Origin: NORP23 sp050302475
GTDB taxonomy: Bacteria; Pseudomonadota; Alphaproteobacteria; Rhodobacterales; Rhodobacteraceae
Reading direction: 5' to 3'
NCBI GenBank assembly: GCA_050302475.1
Contig: JBNLBF010000002.1
Span: forward strand, 218,512 to 282,511
DNA length: 64,000 bases
Part shown: piece by piece, positions 9,053 through 17,723 of the stretch
How positions within the stretch are numbered: the stretch's first letter is position 1
Layout of the letters: the number at the start of each line of letters is the position of its first letter
Notes under the pieces: model-generated
What the model was told of the DNA's origin: nothing
Seen by the model: the letters and a program-made list of their open reading frames with translations, nothing else
Databases searched by the model: none
Made by a program: the position numbers and the translations under genes

Positions 9053-10223
9053 GGCTTTCAAGCTGCGCCGCAGCCTTGTCCAACCGCGCCAGCGCCTCGT
9101 CGATTTCCTCAAGGGTGATGTTGAGCGGCGGCAGAATGCGGATCACATTGTCGGCTGCGGGAACTGTGATGACCTGATTGTCATAGCCCGCCTTGACGAC
9201 ATCGGCGTTCACCGCCTTACATTTCAGACCCAGCATCAGCCCCTCGCCTTTCACGCTTTCGAAGACGTCGGGATGCGCGGCAACCAGCCCCTCCAGCCCC
9301 TGGCGGAAATGCCCGGCGGCGCGGCTGACCTGATCGAGGAAACCCTCCTCCAGCATCGTGTCGATGACCGCCTTGCCAACGGCACAGCCCAACGGGTTGC
9401 CACCATAGGTGGACCCGTGTGTCCCGAGCGTCATGCCGGATGCGGCGGCTTCAGTGGCCAGACAGGCCCCCAGTGGAAAGCCCCCGCCGATGCCCTTGGC
9501 GACGGTCATGATGTCCGGTTCAACACCAACCCATTCATGCGCGAACAGCTTGCCGGTCCGCCCCATCCCGCACTGAATTTCATCGAAAATCAACAGCAGG
9601 TTATGCGCATCGCACAGCTCGCGCAGCCCTTTCAGGAAGCCTTCAGGCGCAACATTGATTCCACCCTCGCCCTGTATCGGTTCGATCAGGATGGCCGCGG
9701 TCTGGTCTGTGATGGCCGTTTTCACGCCCTCCAAATCACCAAAAGGCACTTTGACAAAGCCGGGCAGGATCGGACCGAACCCACCAACCATCTTGTCCCC
9801 GCCCGAGGCTGCAATCCCGGCGGAGGACCGGCCATGAAACGCCCCCGTGAAGGTGATTATTTCGACCTTTTCAGGCTGACCAATATGGCTGAAATATTTA
9901 CGCGCCATTTTGACCGCGCATTCCATCGCCTCCGTCCCCGAATTGGTGAAAAACACCGTGTCGGCGAAGGTTGCGTCCGTCAGCGCCTCGGCCAGCGCGT
10001 TCTGGTTGGGGATTTCATAGAGGTTTGACGTGTGCCACAGACGTCGTGCCTGGTCCTCCAAAGCGGCAACGAGCTTGGGATGCGCATGTCCGAGGGCGGC
10101 AACGGCAATGCCGGCACCCAAATCCAGATAGCGCTCTCCCGTCTCGGTCTCCAGCCAAGGGCCCTGACCTTTCACAAACGAAAGCGGTGCCCGCGCATAT
10201 GTCGGTAATACGGGGCTAATCAC
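9045..10223 (-). CDS. argD: Acetylornithine aminotransferase
   Basis: A class III PLP aminotransferase of 392 residues that converts N-acetylglutamate semialdehyde to N-acetylornithine; related enzymes also serve succinyldiaminopimelate. Visible elements are NSGTEAMECAVKMAR (cofactor phosphate loop), FHGRS, IEPIQGEGG, FDEIQCGMGRTG with the cofactor-binding Asp, and TVAKGIGGGFPLGA with the Schiff-base Lys. First gene of the argD-GNAT-argF operon; argJ is in the same window at 33280, separately transcribed. Confidence 0.96.
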   Translation of the reverse strand: MISPVLPTYARAPLSFVKGQGPWLETETGERYLDLGAGIAVAALGHAHPKLVAALEDQARRLWHTSNLYEIPNQNALAEALTDATFADTVFFTNSGTEAMECAVKMARKYFSHIGQPEKVEIITFTGAFHGRSSAGIAASGGDKMVGGFGPILPGFVKVPFGDLEGVKTAITDQTAAILIEPIQGEGGINVAPEGFLKGLRELCDAHNLLLIFDEIQCGMGRTGKLFAHEWVGVEPDIMTVAKGIGGGFPLGACLATEAAASGMTLGTHGSTYGGNPLGCAVGKAVIDTMLEEGFLDQVSRAAGHFRQGLEGLVAAHPDVFESVKGEGLMLGLKCKAVNADVVKAGYDNQVITVPAADNVIRILPPLNITLEEIDEALARLDKAAAQLESRG

Positions 10224-10395
10224 GTCAAATTCTCCTTACCGGTCGATCCAAAAGAAAACACCCGTCGGCGACCGGGGCCGACAGGCGTGATATTCCTTTG
10301 CAACAAAGCTGTCGCTAAGTCAATCTGACGGGTCTTGCCCTTGTAACCGCGTACCAAACCCTATAAATAGTTGCCCTGCACAAACGGAGAGACAC

Positions 10396-10947
10396 ATGTC
10401 CTGGACCGACGAACGCGTAGCCATTCTGACCAAAATGTGGAGCGAGGGGCAATCCGCCTCGCAAATCGCCAAGGAATTGGGCGGTGTGACCCGCAATGCG
10501 GTCATCGGCAAAGTGCATCGTCTGGGCCTGTCCAACCGGGCCACAACATCGACCAAGGCGACACCGAAGAAAGAGGCCGCAAAGCCACGCGCGAAAAAGG
10601 AAGCGGCGAAACCAGCGGCAAAACCTACAACCGATGCCCCGGCGACCCGCGACATCCCGCGCAAGCGCCCGATCATTACGGCCGGTCAACCGCTGCCGCC
10701 GCAGCCGTCAGCCTCCGAAGTCAGTGCTGAGGCGCTGGCTAATGTGGCTAAGATCGAAAAGAAGGCAAAGAAACTGACCCTGATGCAATTGACCGAGCGC
10801 ACCTGCAAATGGCCGATCGGCGACCCTGCGACCGATGATTTCTGGTTCTGTGGGCATCCGGTTCAGGCAGGTAAGCCTTATTGCGAGACCCACGTTTCGG
10901 TAGCCTTCCAACCTATGAGCAGCCGTCGCGACCGCCGCGCACGCTGA
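10396..10947 (+). CDS. gcrA: GcrA cell cycle regulator
   Basis: An alphaproteobacterial global transcription factor that works with sigma-70 RNA polymerase at promoters with CcrM-methylated GANTC sites. The N-terminal DNA-binding domain is unmistakable: WTDERVAILTKMWSEG, SASQIAKELGG and TRNAVIGKVHRLGLSNR. A lysine/alanine/proline-rich linker (about residues 50-110) follows, then the sigma-interacting C-terminal domain with TCKWPIGDP and FCGHPVQAGKPYCETH. Length 183 is usual. It is transcribed alone, convergent with phoB. Confidence 0.97.
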   Translation: MSWTDERVAILTKMWSEGQSASQIAKELGGVTRNAVIGKVHRLGLSNRATTSTKATPKKEAAKPRAKKEAAKPAAKPTTDAPATRDIPRKRPIITAGQPLPPQPSASEVSAEALANVAKIEKKAKKLTLMQLTERTCKWPIGDPATDDFWFCGHPVQAGKPYCETHVSVAFQPMSSRRDRRAR

Positions 10948-11113
10948 TACCGATTTAAGAGTCTTCAGGGTGAATGGCGGCGCTCAGTTTTGTGCGCCCG
11001 CTGTCAGCTGGTGTCAGTCGTGAAAATCCCTCTGACTCTATTTTCGTTTATAGAGAGCGGACCAAGAATACCTGACATTTCATTGACTTAGGGACAAAAT
11101 ACCCGTGATCAAG

Positions 11114-11809
11114 TCAACCGGTATAGGTTTCGTCCAGCGCATATCCTGACGAGCGTACCGTCCGGATCGGGTCCTTCTCATTCTTTCGATTGAGGGCCTT
11201 GCGCAGCCGCCCGACATGGACATCCACGGTCCGGGCCTCGACATAAATGTCATGCCCCCAGACCCGGTCCAGCAATTGTTCCCGGCTGAAAACCCGGCCC
11301 GGGCGCTGCAACAGGACATCCAGCATTCGAAATTCGGTTGGTCCAAGCACAATATCGCGGTCACCACGCTTCACCCGCATGGTTTCGCGATCCAGCGAAA
11401 TGTCAGCGAATGTCGCGACGTCGCTGGCTATCGACGGGTTCGTCCGGCGCAGCACAGCCTTCATTCGTGCGATCAGCTCGCTCATGGAAAAGGGTTTGGT
11501 AACGTAGTCGTCCGCACCTTTGTCGAACCCGCGCAAGCGATCCTCTTCCTCACCCCGTGCGGTCAGCATTACGATGGGGATAGCGTGCGTTTCATTGCGC
11601 GCTCGCAACTGGCGGCACAGCTCGATGCCAGAAACATTTGGCAACATCCAGTCGAGCAGGATGATATCCGGGTCAGTATCGACAGCGGACAACAGCACGT
11701 CATCGCCGTCCTCGACAACCGTTACCTCGAACCCTTCGGCGGTCAGGTTGTAGTCCAGCAGGTGGCTGATGGCAGCTTCGTCTTCGACGACTAGAACTTT
11801 TGCCGGCAT
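11114..11809 (-). CDS. phoB: Phosphate regulon response regulator PhoB
   Basis: An OmpR-type two-domain regulator of 231 residues. The receiver has the acidic pair VVEDE at the start, the phospho-acceptor Asp53 in ILLDWMLPN, and the signalling Lys in VTKPFSMSELIARM. The winged-helix DNA-binding domain (about 130-225) includes LGPTEFRMLDVLLQRPGRVFSREQLLDRVWG (shown here in two overlapping known segments) and RTVDVHVGRLRKAL. It is the last gene of the phoR-pstSCAB-phoU-phoB operon, 11 bases after phoU, and would bind the Pho box at 17681-17709. Confidence 0.95.
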   Translation of the reverse strand: MPAKVLVVEDEAAISHLLDYNLTAEGFEVTVVEDGDDVLLSAVDTDPDIILLDWMLPNVSGIELCRQLRARNETHAIPIVMLTARGEEEDRLRGFDKGADDYVTKPFSMSELIARMKAVLRRTNPSIASDVATFADISLDRETMRVKRGDRDIVLGPTEFRMLDVLLQRPGRVFSREQLLDRVWGHDIYVEARTVDVHVGRLRKALNRKNEKDPIRTVRSSGYALDETYTG

Positions 11810-11820
11810 GTTCGTTTTCC

Positions 11821-12543
11821 CTAGTCTTCCGCGCCGATTGATGCGAACCCGAGGCTAATCGGCTCCCCTTTGGGGCGATCATCGCCAAGCGGTTCACCCT
11901 TCACCACATAGTAAATCGTTTCAGAAATATGCGTCGTGTGATCCCCGATCCGCTCGAGGTTCTTGGCCACAAACAACAGCTGGCTGCCCAGTCCGATCAT
12001 CCGGCTGTCATCCATCATATAGGTGACAACTTCGCGGAAGATGGCCGTGTACATCTCGTCAAGTTCCACGTCGGAATTCCAGATCTCTACAGCCAGATCA
12101 GCGTTGCGCTGCGCGTGCGCATCCAGAATTTGCGACAGCTGCTGGCGCGTCGCTTTGCCCATCTGAAGGATGGAATTGGAAATCTTGATCGGCTTCGCAT
12201 CCGCCAGATAAATCGAACGACGTGCGATATTCTTCGCCAGATCCCCGATCCGTTCCAGGGTCGAGGCAATTTTGATCGCCGACAGCAGAATCCGCAAATC
12301 CTGCGCCATCGGCTGGCGGAGCGCGATGATCTGGGTGGACAGTTCCTCCAGACCGATTTCCATCGCATCCAGCTGCTTGTCCTTGGCGATCACTTCCTGC
12401 GCCAGTTTCTTGTCGCGCTTCTTCAGCGATTTCAGCGCCCCGGCCAGAAGTTCTTCGACCACGCCGCCCATTTCGCTGATCTTCGCCTGCACGCTCAGCA
12501 AATCATCGTCAAACGCGCTTACGGTATGTCTTTTTTCGCTCAT
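11821..12543 (-). CDS. phoU: Phosphate transport system regulator PhoU
   Basis: A 240-residue all-helical protein made of two PhoU repeats; each half carries the E/DxxxD metal-binding helix (for example LERIGDLAKNIARR and LERIGDHTTHISE). It links the transport state of PstSCAB to the kinase PhoR, switching the regulon off when phosphate is plentiful. It lies between pstB (18-base gap) and phoB (11-base gap), as in most proteobacterial pst operons. Confidence 0.95.
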   Translation of the reverse strand: MSEKRHTVSAFDDDLLSVQAKISEMGGVVEELLAGALKSLKKRDKKLAQEVIAKDKQLDAMEIGLEELSTQIIALRQPMAQDLRILLSAIKIASTLERIGDLAKNIARRSIYLADAKPIKISNSILQMGKATRQQLSQILDAHAQRNADLAVEIWNSDVELDEMYTAIFREVVTYMMDDSRMIGLGSQLLFVAKNLERIGDHTTHISETIYYVVKGEPLGDDRPKGEPISLGFASIGAED

Positions 12544-12561
12544 CTTTGCACCTCAATGGGA

Positions 12562-13365
12562 TCAGCCGAAGCGACCCGTGATGTAGTCCTGTGTCCGTTG
12601 GTCGTCAGGATTGGTAAATATTGTGTTTGTGTCATTATATTCGACCATGTCCCCCAGATGGAAAAACGCGGTTTTCTGGGACACACGCGCCGCCTGCTGC
12701 ATGGAATGGGTAACAATCACCACGGAATAATCATGGCGCAGCTCGTCAATCAATTCTTCGATCTGTGCCGTGGCAATCGGGTCCAGCGCCGAAGCCGGTT
12801 CATCCATCAGCAACACCTCGGGCGCGGTGGCAATCGCGCGGGCGATGCACAGGCGCTGTTGCTGACCACCCGACAGGCCGGTGCCCGGCTGGTCGAGACG
12901 GTCCTTAACCTCGTTCCAGATAGCAGCGCGGCGCAAAGATTTCTCGACCACCTCATCCAGATCGGGGCGGTTCCCGACCAGACCATGAATTTTCGGACCG
13001 TAGGCGACATTGTCATAGATCGATTTCGGGAACGGGTTTGGTTTCTGAAATACCATGCCCACACGCGCGCGCAGCTGCACCGGATCAACCTTGGACGCAT
13101 AGATATCCTCACCATCAAGCCGGATATCGCCAGTAACGCGGCACACGTCGATTGTGTCATTCATCCGGTTCAGGCAGCGCAGGAAGGTGGATTTCCCGCA
13201 ACCTGACGGGCCGATAAAGGCCGTCACTGTCTTGTCGAGGATATCAACCGTCACATCCTTGATCGCGTGCGTATCGCCGTAGAAAACGTCGACATTTCTT
13301 GTCGCGATCTTCACGTCCTCGTCTACACCCGCTTCTGTCATTCGCATATTGGTCATGGAATCCAT
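12562..13365 (-). CDS. pstB: Phosphate ABC transporter ATP-binding protein
   Basis: ATPase of the high-affinity phosphate importer. Walker A is GPSGCGKST, the ABC signature is LSGGQQQRLCIARAI, Walker B is LLMDEPASALD and the switch histidine is in VIVTHSMQQAARVS. The PstB-specific stretch FLRCLNRMND follows Walker A. Length 267 fits. The N-terminal 20 residues before the first strand are a little longer than in E. coli; internal Met codons at positions 5 and 7 are possible alternative starts. Confidence 0.97.
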   Translation of the reverse strand: MDSMTNMRMTEAGVDEDVKIATRNVDVFYGDTHAIKDVTVDILDKTVTAFIGPSGCGKSTFLRCLNRMNDTIDVCRVTGDIRLDGEDIYASKVDPVQLRARVGMVFQKPNPFPKSIYDNVAYGPKIHGLVGNRPDLDEVVEKSLRRAAIWNEVKDRLDQPGTGLSGGQQQRLCIARAIATAPEVLLMDEPASALDPIATAQIEELIDELRHDYSVVIVTHSMQQAARVSQKTAFFHLGDMVEYNDTNTIFTNPDDQRTQDYITGRFG

Positions 13366-13380
13366 ACCCGCTCCTTACCG

Positions 13381-15165
13381 CTACCAGCGGCGTTCAAACC
13401 GTTTCCGTAAAAAGACCGCCAACCCGTTCATTAGCACAAGGAAGCCCAGCAACACCACAATGGTGGCGGCGGTCTTGGCCTCGAACGCCTGTTCTGGGAA
13501 ATCCGACCAGCGGAAAATCTGTACCGGCAGGACCGAGGCGCTGTCGGTAATGCCACCCGGAATATCGACGATAAAGGCCACCATCCCGATCATGATCAGC
13601 GGCGCGGTTTCGCCCAGCGCCTGCGCCATGCCGATGATCGTCCCGGTCAGAATACCGGGCATCGCCAGCGGCAACACATGATGGAAGGAGGTCTGCAGTT
13701 TCGAGGCCCCAAGTCCCAGCGCCGCATCGCGGATCGACGGTGGCACCGCCTTGATCGCGGCTCGCGACGCGATAATGATCGTCGGCAATGTCATCAGCGC
13801 CAGCACAATACCACCAGCCAAGGGGGCCGAACGCGGCACCCCGAAAAAGCCGAGGAACACCGACAGACCCAGCAGACCGAACACAATCGACGGTACCGCG
13901 GCGAGGTTGTTGATATTCACCTCGATAAAATCATTAAGCAGGTTCTTCTTGGCAAATTCTTCCAGATAGATCGCCGCCATCACGCCGATTGGAAAGGCCA
14001 GCCCAATCGTCACAAGCATTGTCCAGAAGCTGCCGACGATTGCCCCCCAGATACCCGCCAGTTCAGGTTCACGACTGTCACCAGCGGTGAAGAAACGGGT
14101 GTTGAGAACACGTTCGATCCGGTCCTGTGCTTTCAACTGCTCAACCGCGATGATCTGCGCGTCGCTAACCTTGCGCCGCGATTCCGGTACGTCATGTTCC
14201 AGAAGCTGCCAATCACTGACGGTTTGATTTTCAGCCTCGGCCAGAACCCCGAACACTTCGCCACTAGCAGTAGTGTCGGAGACCTCGGTCAGTTTTACCC
14301 AGACTCCGCCGATCACAACGAAGGCTGACAGGTTCTCGTCGTCCAGCTCCTCGGAACCGGTGGTCAGGGCGGCACGACGTTCAATGTCATCGGCCAGCAG
14401 AGTCAGCCGGTCACGTTCCGCTTCGCGGCGAGCGGCCTCTTCCGTATTGCGCTGGCGTTCATCCTCGTCAGTGGCAACCTCAGCACGGCGTTCAAATTCC
14501 ACGCGTCCGGCTTCCTGCAATGCTGCCTGCTCCCGGTTAAAGGCAGCATCTGCCAGCAGCGTTTCCCGTGCCAGCGTTAAGATACCGGCAAAGTCGGGGG
14601 CGCTGGATGTCAGCGTGATATCCTCGCCATCGGTGCTATAGGTCAGCGTGCCGTTCGCAGGCTGCGCAATCAAATCGCCGTAATATCCCTTCAGGTAAAG
14701 GTCCGTCACGTCAGATGCGAGGAAGGAATATTCGATCTCCTGCCCGACCAGCGCGGGATCCGCGACAACCATGTCACGCAGCTCGAATTGTGCTCCGCCA
14801 GAGATCAGCTCGTTCCGCAGCATCTTGCGGTTATCGCGCCCGCTAAAATAGTCAAAATGCCCCAAGATCGCGTCCTTGGTGACATCATCGAACTCGCCCC
14901 GGCGGATCACATCCGGGTCGCCAGTAGCATCCGGATCAACATCTGCTTGCGTGATTGTCACCGGCAGATGCACATAGGTTTCCGTCACTGCCAGCGAAGC
15001 CTTGGTAAACACCGACCAAAGCAGCGCGATCAGCGCCAGAACTGCCAGCAGGATCGCTAACATGCCATAAGCCTGCAGCCGCATCTGAGCGGCCTTGCGC
15101 TTGCGCAACCGTTTGGCTGAGGCTTCCGAGCCGTGCATTTTCGAGATTTCTGTCATCGATACCAT
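13381..15165 (-). CDS. pstA: Phosphate ABC transporter permease PstA, long form
   Basis: The C-terminal 270 residues are a normal PstA permease with the EAA-type loop around LTLPTIIIASRAAIKAVP and ALGLGASKLQT. The N-terminal 300 residues are an insert between the first membrane helix (about 33-54) and the permease core; it corresponds to the DUF3333-type periplasmic extension seen in alphaproteobacteria and includes a charged Glu/Arg-rich coiled-coil-like region around 215-265. At 594 residues it is about twice the E. coli length and longer than most DUF3333 forms. Start ATG 15165 follows a G-rich site right after the pstC stop. Confidence 0.92.
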   Translation of the reverse strand: MVSMTEISKMHGSEASAKRLRKRKAAQMRLQAYGMLAILLAVLALIALLWSVFTKASLAVTETYVHLPVTITQADVDPDATGDPDVIRRGEFDDVTKDAILGHFDYFSGRDNRKMLRNELISGGAQFELRDMVVADPALVGQEIEYSFLASDVTDLYLKGYYGDLIAQPANGTLTYSTDGEDITLTSSAPDFAGILTLARETLLADAAFNREQAALQEAGRVEFERRAEVATDEDERQRNTEEAARREAERDRLTLLADDIERRAALTTGSEELDDENLSAFVVIGGVWVKLTEVSDTTASGEVFGVLAEAENQTVSDWQLLEHDVPESRRKVSDAQIIAVEQLKAQDRIERVLNTRFFTAGDSREPELAGIWGAIVGSFWTMLVTIGLAFPIGVMAAIYLEEFAKKNLLNDFIEVNINNLAAVPSIVFGLLGLSVFLGFFGVPRSAPLAGGIVLALMTLPTIIIASRAAIKAVPPSIRDAALGLGASKLQTSFHHVLPLAMPGILTGTIIGMAQALGETAPLIMIGMVAFIVDIPGGITDSASVLPVQIFRWSDFPEQAFEAKTAATIVVLLGFLVLMNGLAVFLRKRFERRW

Positions 15166-15177
15166 GTCACCGCCCCC

Positions 15178-16554
15178 CTAATCATACATTTCGCGATATC
15201 TGCGCACGACGCTTAGCGCGACCATGTTCAGAACCAGTGTCACGCAGAACAGCGTAAAGCCCAGGGTGAATGCAGGACCTGCTGCGGTTGAGGCTTCGGT
15301 ATCCCCCGTAATCAGCATGACGATCTGCACGGTAACAGTAGTGACAGCCTCCAGCGGGTTGGCGGTGAAATTCGCGCCTTGTCCGGCAGCCATCACCACG
15401 ATCATTGTTTCCCCAACCGCGCGGGACACGCCCAGCAGCACTGCTGACACAATCCCCGGCAGCGCGGCAGGCAACACCACCTGACGGATCGTTTCCGCCT
15501 TGGTCGCGCCCAGCCCATAGGACCCATCGCGCAACGATTGCGGCACCGCGTTAATGACGTCATCAGACAGCGAGGAAATGAACGGGATGATCATGATCCC
15601 CATCACAACCCCCGCAGCCAGCGCACTTTCCGAGGCAACCGACAGGCCTATCGCTTCACCGGCACCGCGGATGAATGGGGCCACGGTAATGGCAGCAAAG
15701 AACCCATAGACCACAGTCGGAATACCGGCGAGGATTTCCAGCGTCGGCTTTGCCCATGCCCGCGTGCGCGGGCCAGCAAAGTCCGACAGGTAAACGGCCG
15801 CGAACAGGCCAATCGGCACTGCCACCAGCATGGCGATAAAGGTTATCAGCAATGTCCCGGTGAACAGCGGCAGCGCGCCGACCTTGTCACCGTCGATCAC
15901 CCCGGCCTGCACGCCTGATAGGGGGCTCCAACGGGTGCCGAACAGGAATTTGTCTACCCGCCAGCCAATGGAACTGAAGAAGCTGAGCGTTTCGAAAATC
16001 AGCGATAGCACGATCCCGACAGTGGTCAGGATGGCGATCGTGGCGCTAACCCACAGGATCACTTGAATCATGCGCTCGGACCTGTTGCGCGCACGCCAGT
16101 CCGGCGAAATCTTGGAAATCGTCAGGAATCCGACCCCAAAAGCCGCCCCAAGGGATATCAAAACCGAGGCCCACAGGCGTACAGTGTTGCCAGCGGCAAA
16201 TTTCTCGGCAATCAGTGAACGGACCTCACCTGTCCTCGACGCAAGCGATCCTTCTGCGGTTGCCTTGGCATCATTCAGTATAAGGTCATGTTCAATTGCC
16301 GGGGCGTCTGGCAGGGCAGCGCGAATATCTGACAGCAAACTGGATTCCAGCCAAAACCGCCAGCCGACGGAAATGATGACCAGCGCCAGAATCCCGACAA
16401 TCAGCACCCATAAAAACGAATAGAGCCCATGATAGGCTGGGCGGGAATGCAGCGATGCCAGCTTACCGTTGCTCACCTGAAGTGCACGGCCCCGCGCGAG
16501 GATGGAAAATCCGATCGCAAGGGCGAAGATCAACAAGGCAGTCAGAGTGAGCAT
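15178..16554 (-). CDS. pstC: Phosphate ABC transporter permease PstC
   Basis: Membrane subunit partner of PstA. The last 230 residues carry the permease domain with the EAA loop region IPFISSLSDDVINAVPQSLRDGSYGLGATKAETIRQ (positions about 325-360). The N-terminal 190 residues hold two extra membrane helices (2-22, 48-68) around a periplasmic stretch, as in other long alphaproteobacterial PstC proteins (458 versus about 320 residues in E. coli). It is 12 bases before pstA and is separated from pstS by an intercistronic hairpin. Confidence 0.95.
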   Translation of the reverse strand: MLTLTALLIFALAIGFSILARGRALQVSNGKLASLHSRPAYHGLYSFLWVLIVGILALVIISVGWRFWLESSLLSDIRAALPDAPAIEHDLILNDAKATAEGSLASRTGEVRSLIAEKFAAGNTVRLWASVLISLGAAFGVGFLTISKISPDWRARNRSERMIQVILWVSATIAILTTVGIVLSLIFETLSFFSSIGWRVDKFLFGTRWSPLSGVQAGVIDGDKVGALPLFTGTLLITFIAMLVAVPIGLFAAVYLSDFAGPRTRAWAKPTLEILAGIPTVVYGFFAAITVAPFIRGAGEAIGLSVASESALAAGVVMGIMIIPFISSLSDDVINAVPQSLRDGSYGLGATKAETIRQVVLPAALPGIVSAVLLGVSRAVGETMIVVMAAGQGANFTANPLEAVTTVTVQIVMLITGDTEASTAAGPAFTLGFTLFCVTLVLNMVALSVVRRYREMYD

Positions 16555-16570
16555 AACTATATTCCGTAAA

Positions 16571-16598
16571 TGAAACGGAGGGCTGAGTCAGCCCTCCG
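16571..16598 (-). terminator. Intercistronic attenuator hairpin between pstS and pstC
   Basis: Arms CGGAGGGCTGA and TCAGCCCTCCG are fully complementary, leaving a minimal loop, and on the minus strand are followed by TTTCATTT. The position just after the pstS stop suggests a partial terminator or 3' stabiliser that keeps the abundant binding protein mRNA high relative to pstCAB. Confidence 0.72.
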
Positions 16599-16613
16599 CA
16601 TAGTCTGGTCAGA

Positions 16614-17594
16614 TCAATCCCACTCGGAACCGGTCATTACAGTCAGGTTGTTCACACGTGCCGCGTTCTCTTCGAACATATCTTCCGGCAGCGGGATCAG
16701 GCCCTTGTCGGACAGATAACCATCTTCGCCAGCTGCATCCTCTGACGAAAACTCAGCCGCATATTCTGCGATCCCCGGGATCACACCAACATGCGCAACC
16801 TTGATGTAATAATACAGCGAGCGCGAAACCGGATAGTCGCCGTCAGCGATATTATCGAAGGTCGGCTCAACACCGTCCACTTCAGCACCTTTGATTGCGT
16901 CGGAGTTCTGGTCGAGGAACGAGAAACCAAATACGCCCAACGCATTCGGGTTTGCTTCGAGCTTGGATACGATCAGGTTGTCATTCTCACCTGCATCAAC
17001 CCATACGCCATCTTCACGGATGGAGACTTCTTCACAGTCGATACCTGCGCCTTCGCAGCCTTCTTCCATCACCAGCTCCTCGAACGCATCGCGCGTACCG
17101 GATGACGGCGGCGGTCCCAGAACTTCGATTTTGATCGCGGGCAGCGAGGGATCAACCTCGTTCCACATGGTCGGCTTCGGACCGTTTTCGGCCAGTGCAA
17201 TCACCAGCTGCTCGCGCGTCAGACTGAAGGACGGACCGGAGATGGCGTTGGCAACAACGATACCGTCATAGCCGACAACCGATTCCACGATGTCAGTCAC
17301 ACCGTTTGCCTGGCAGGTTTCGAACTCGGATTTCTTCATGCGACGGGACGCGTTGGTGATATCCGGATGCTCTTCGCCAACACCGGCGCAGAACAATTTC
17401 AAACCGCCACCAGAACCAGTGGATTCAACAACCGGAGTCTGGAAATCAGTTGTGTTGCCGAACTGCTCGGCCACGGCGGTCGAGAAGGGAAACACGGTGG
17501 ACGACCCGACGATGCGGATCTGATCACGCGCGGTCGCGACGCCCGCTACAAGCGATACGAGGGCGGTTGCCGTCAGAATTTGGGAAAGTTTCAC
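16614..17594 (-). CDS. pstS: Phosphate ABC transporter substrate-binding protein
   Basis: Periplasmic phosphate receptor. The start is set at GTG 17594, 7 bases after GGAG; the upstream in-frame TTG at 17618 has no ribosome site. The signal peptide spans about 22 residues and ends before RDQIRIVGSSTVFPFS, the first phosphate-binding loop (GSSTVFP). The second and third loops are ESTGSGGG and PPPSSGTRDAFEE. Mature size fits the family. It is preceded by the Pho box at 17681-17709 and followed by a hairpin, both consistent with strong phosphate-limited expression. Confidence 0.95.
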   Translation of the reverse strand: MKLSQILTATALVSLVAGVATARDQIRIVGSSTVFPFSTAVAEQFGNTTDFQTPVVESTGSGGGLKLFCAGVGEEHPDITNASRRMKKSEFETCQANGVTDIVESVVGYDGIVVANAISGPSFSLTREQLVIALAENGPKPTMWNEVDPSLPAIKIEVLGPPPSSGTRDAFEELVMEEGCEGAGIDCEEVSIREDGVWVDAGENDNLIVSKLEANPNALGVFGFSFLDQNSDAIKGAEVDGVEPTFDNIADGDYPVSRSLYYYIKVAHVGVIPGIAEYAAEFSSEDAAGEDGYLSDKGLIPLPEDMFEENAARVNNLTVMTGSEWD

Positions 17595-17680
17595 GGGTAA
17601 ACTCCGTCTAGATTTCAAACTGTCCGATCGCCTTGTGCAACCGGATCGGCGGCACCTTAGGCGTGGTTGTTCGCACTTCT

Positions 17681-17709
17681 ATTGCAGTTTGATGACAGTT
17701 TGATGACGC
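17681..17709 (-). promoter_or_regulatory. Pho box (three 7-mers at 11-base spacing) before pstS
   Basis: On the minus strand the sequence reads GCGTCAT-CAAA-CTGTCAT-CAAA-CTGCAAT: one perfect and two near-perfect copies of the PhoB half-site CTGTCAT, each separated by 4 bases, giving the canonical 11-base repeat. It lies 87 bases before the pstS start and 15 bases beyond the phoR stop, so PhoB probably drives pstS and downstream genes from here while phoR also has its own start. Confidence 0.85.
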
Positions 17710-17723
17710 TTTAAGCAACTGAT

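Noticed and set aside
11929..13206. A 425-codon plus-strand frame
   Set aside because: Antisense to phoU and pstB. No motif, and both genes on the other strand are complete.
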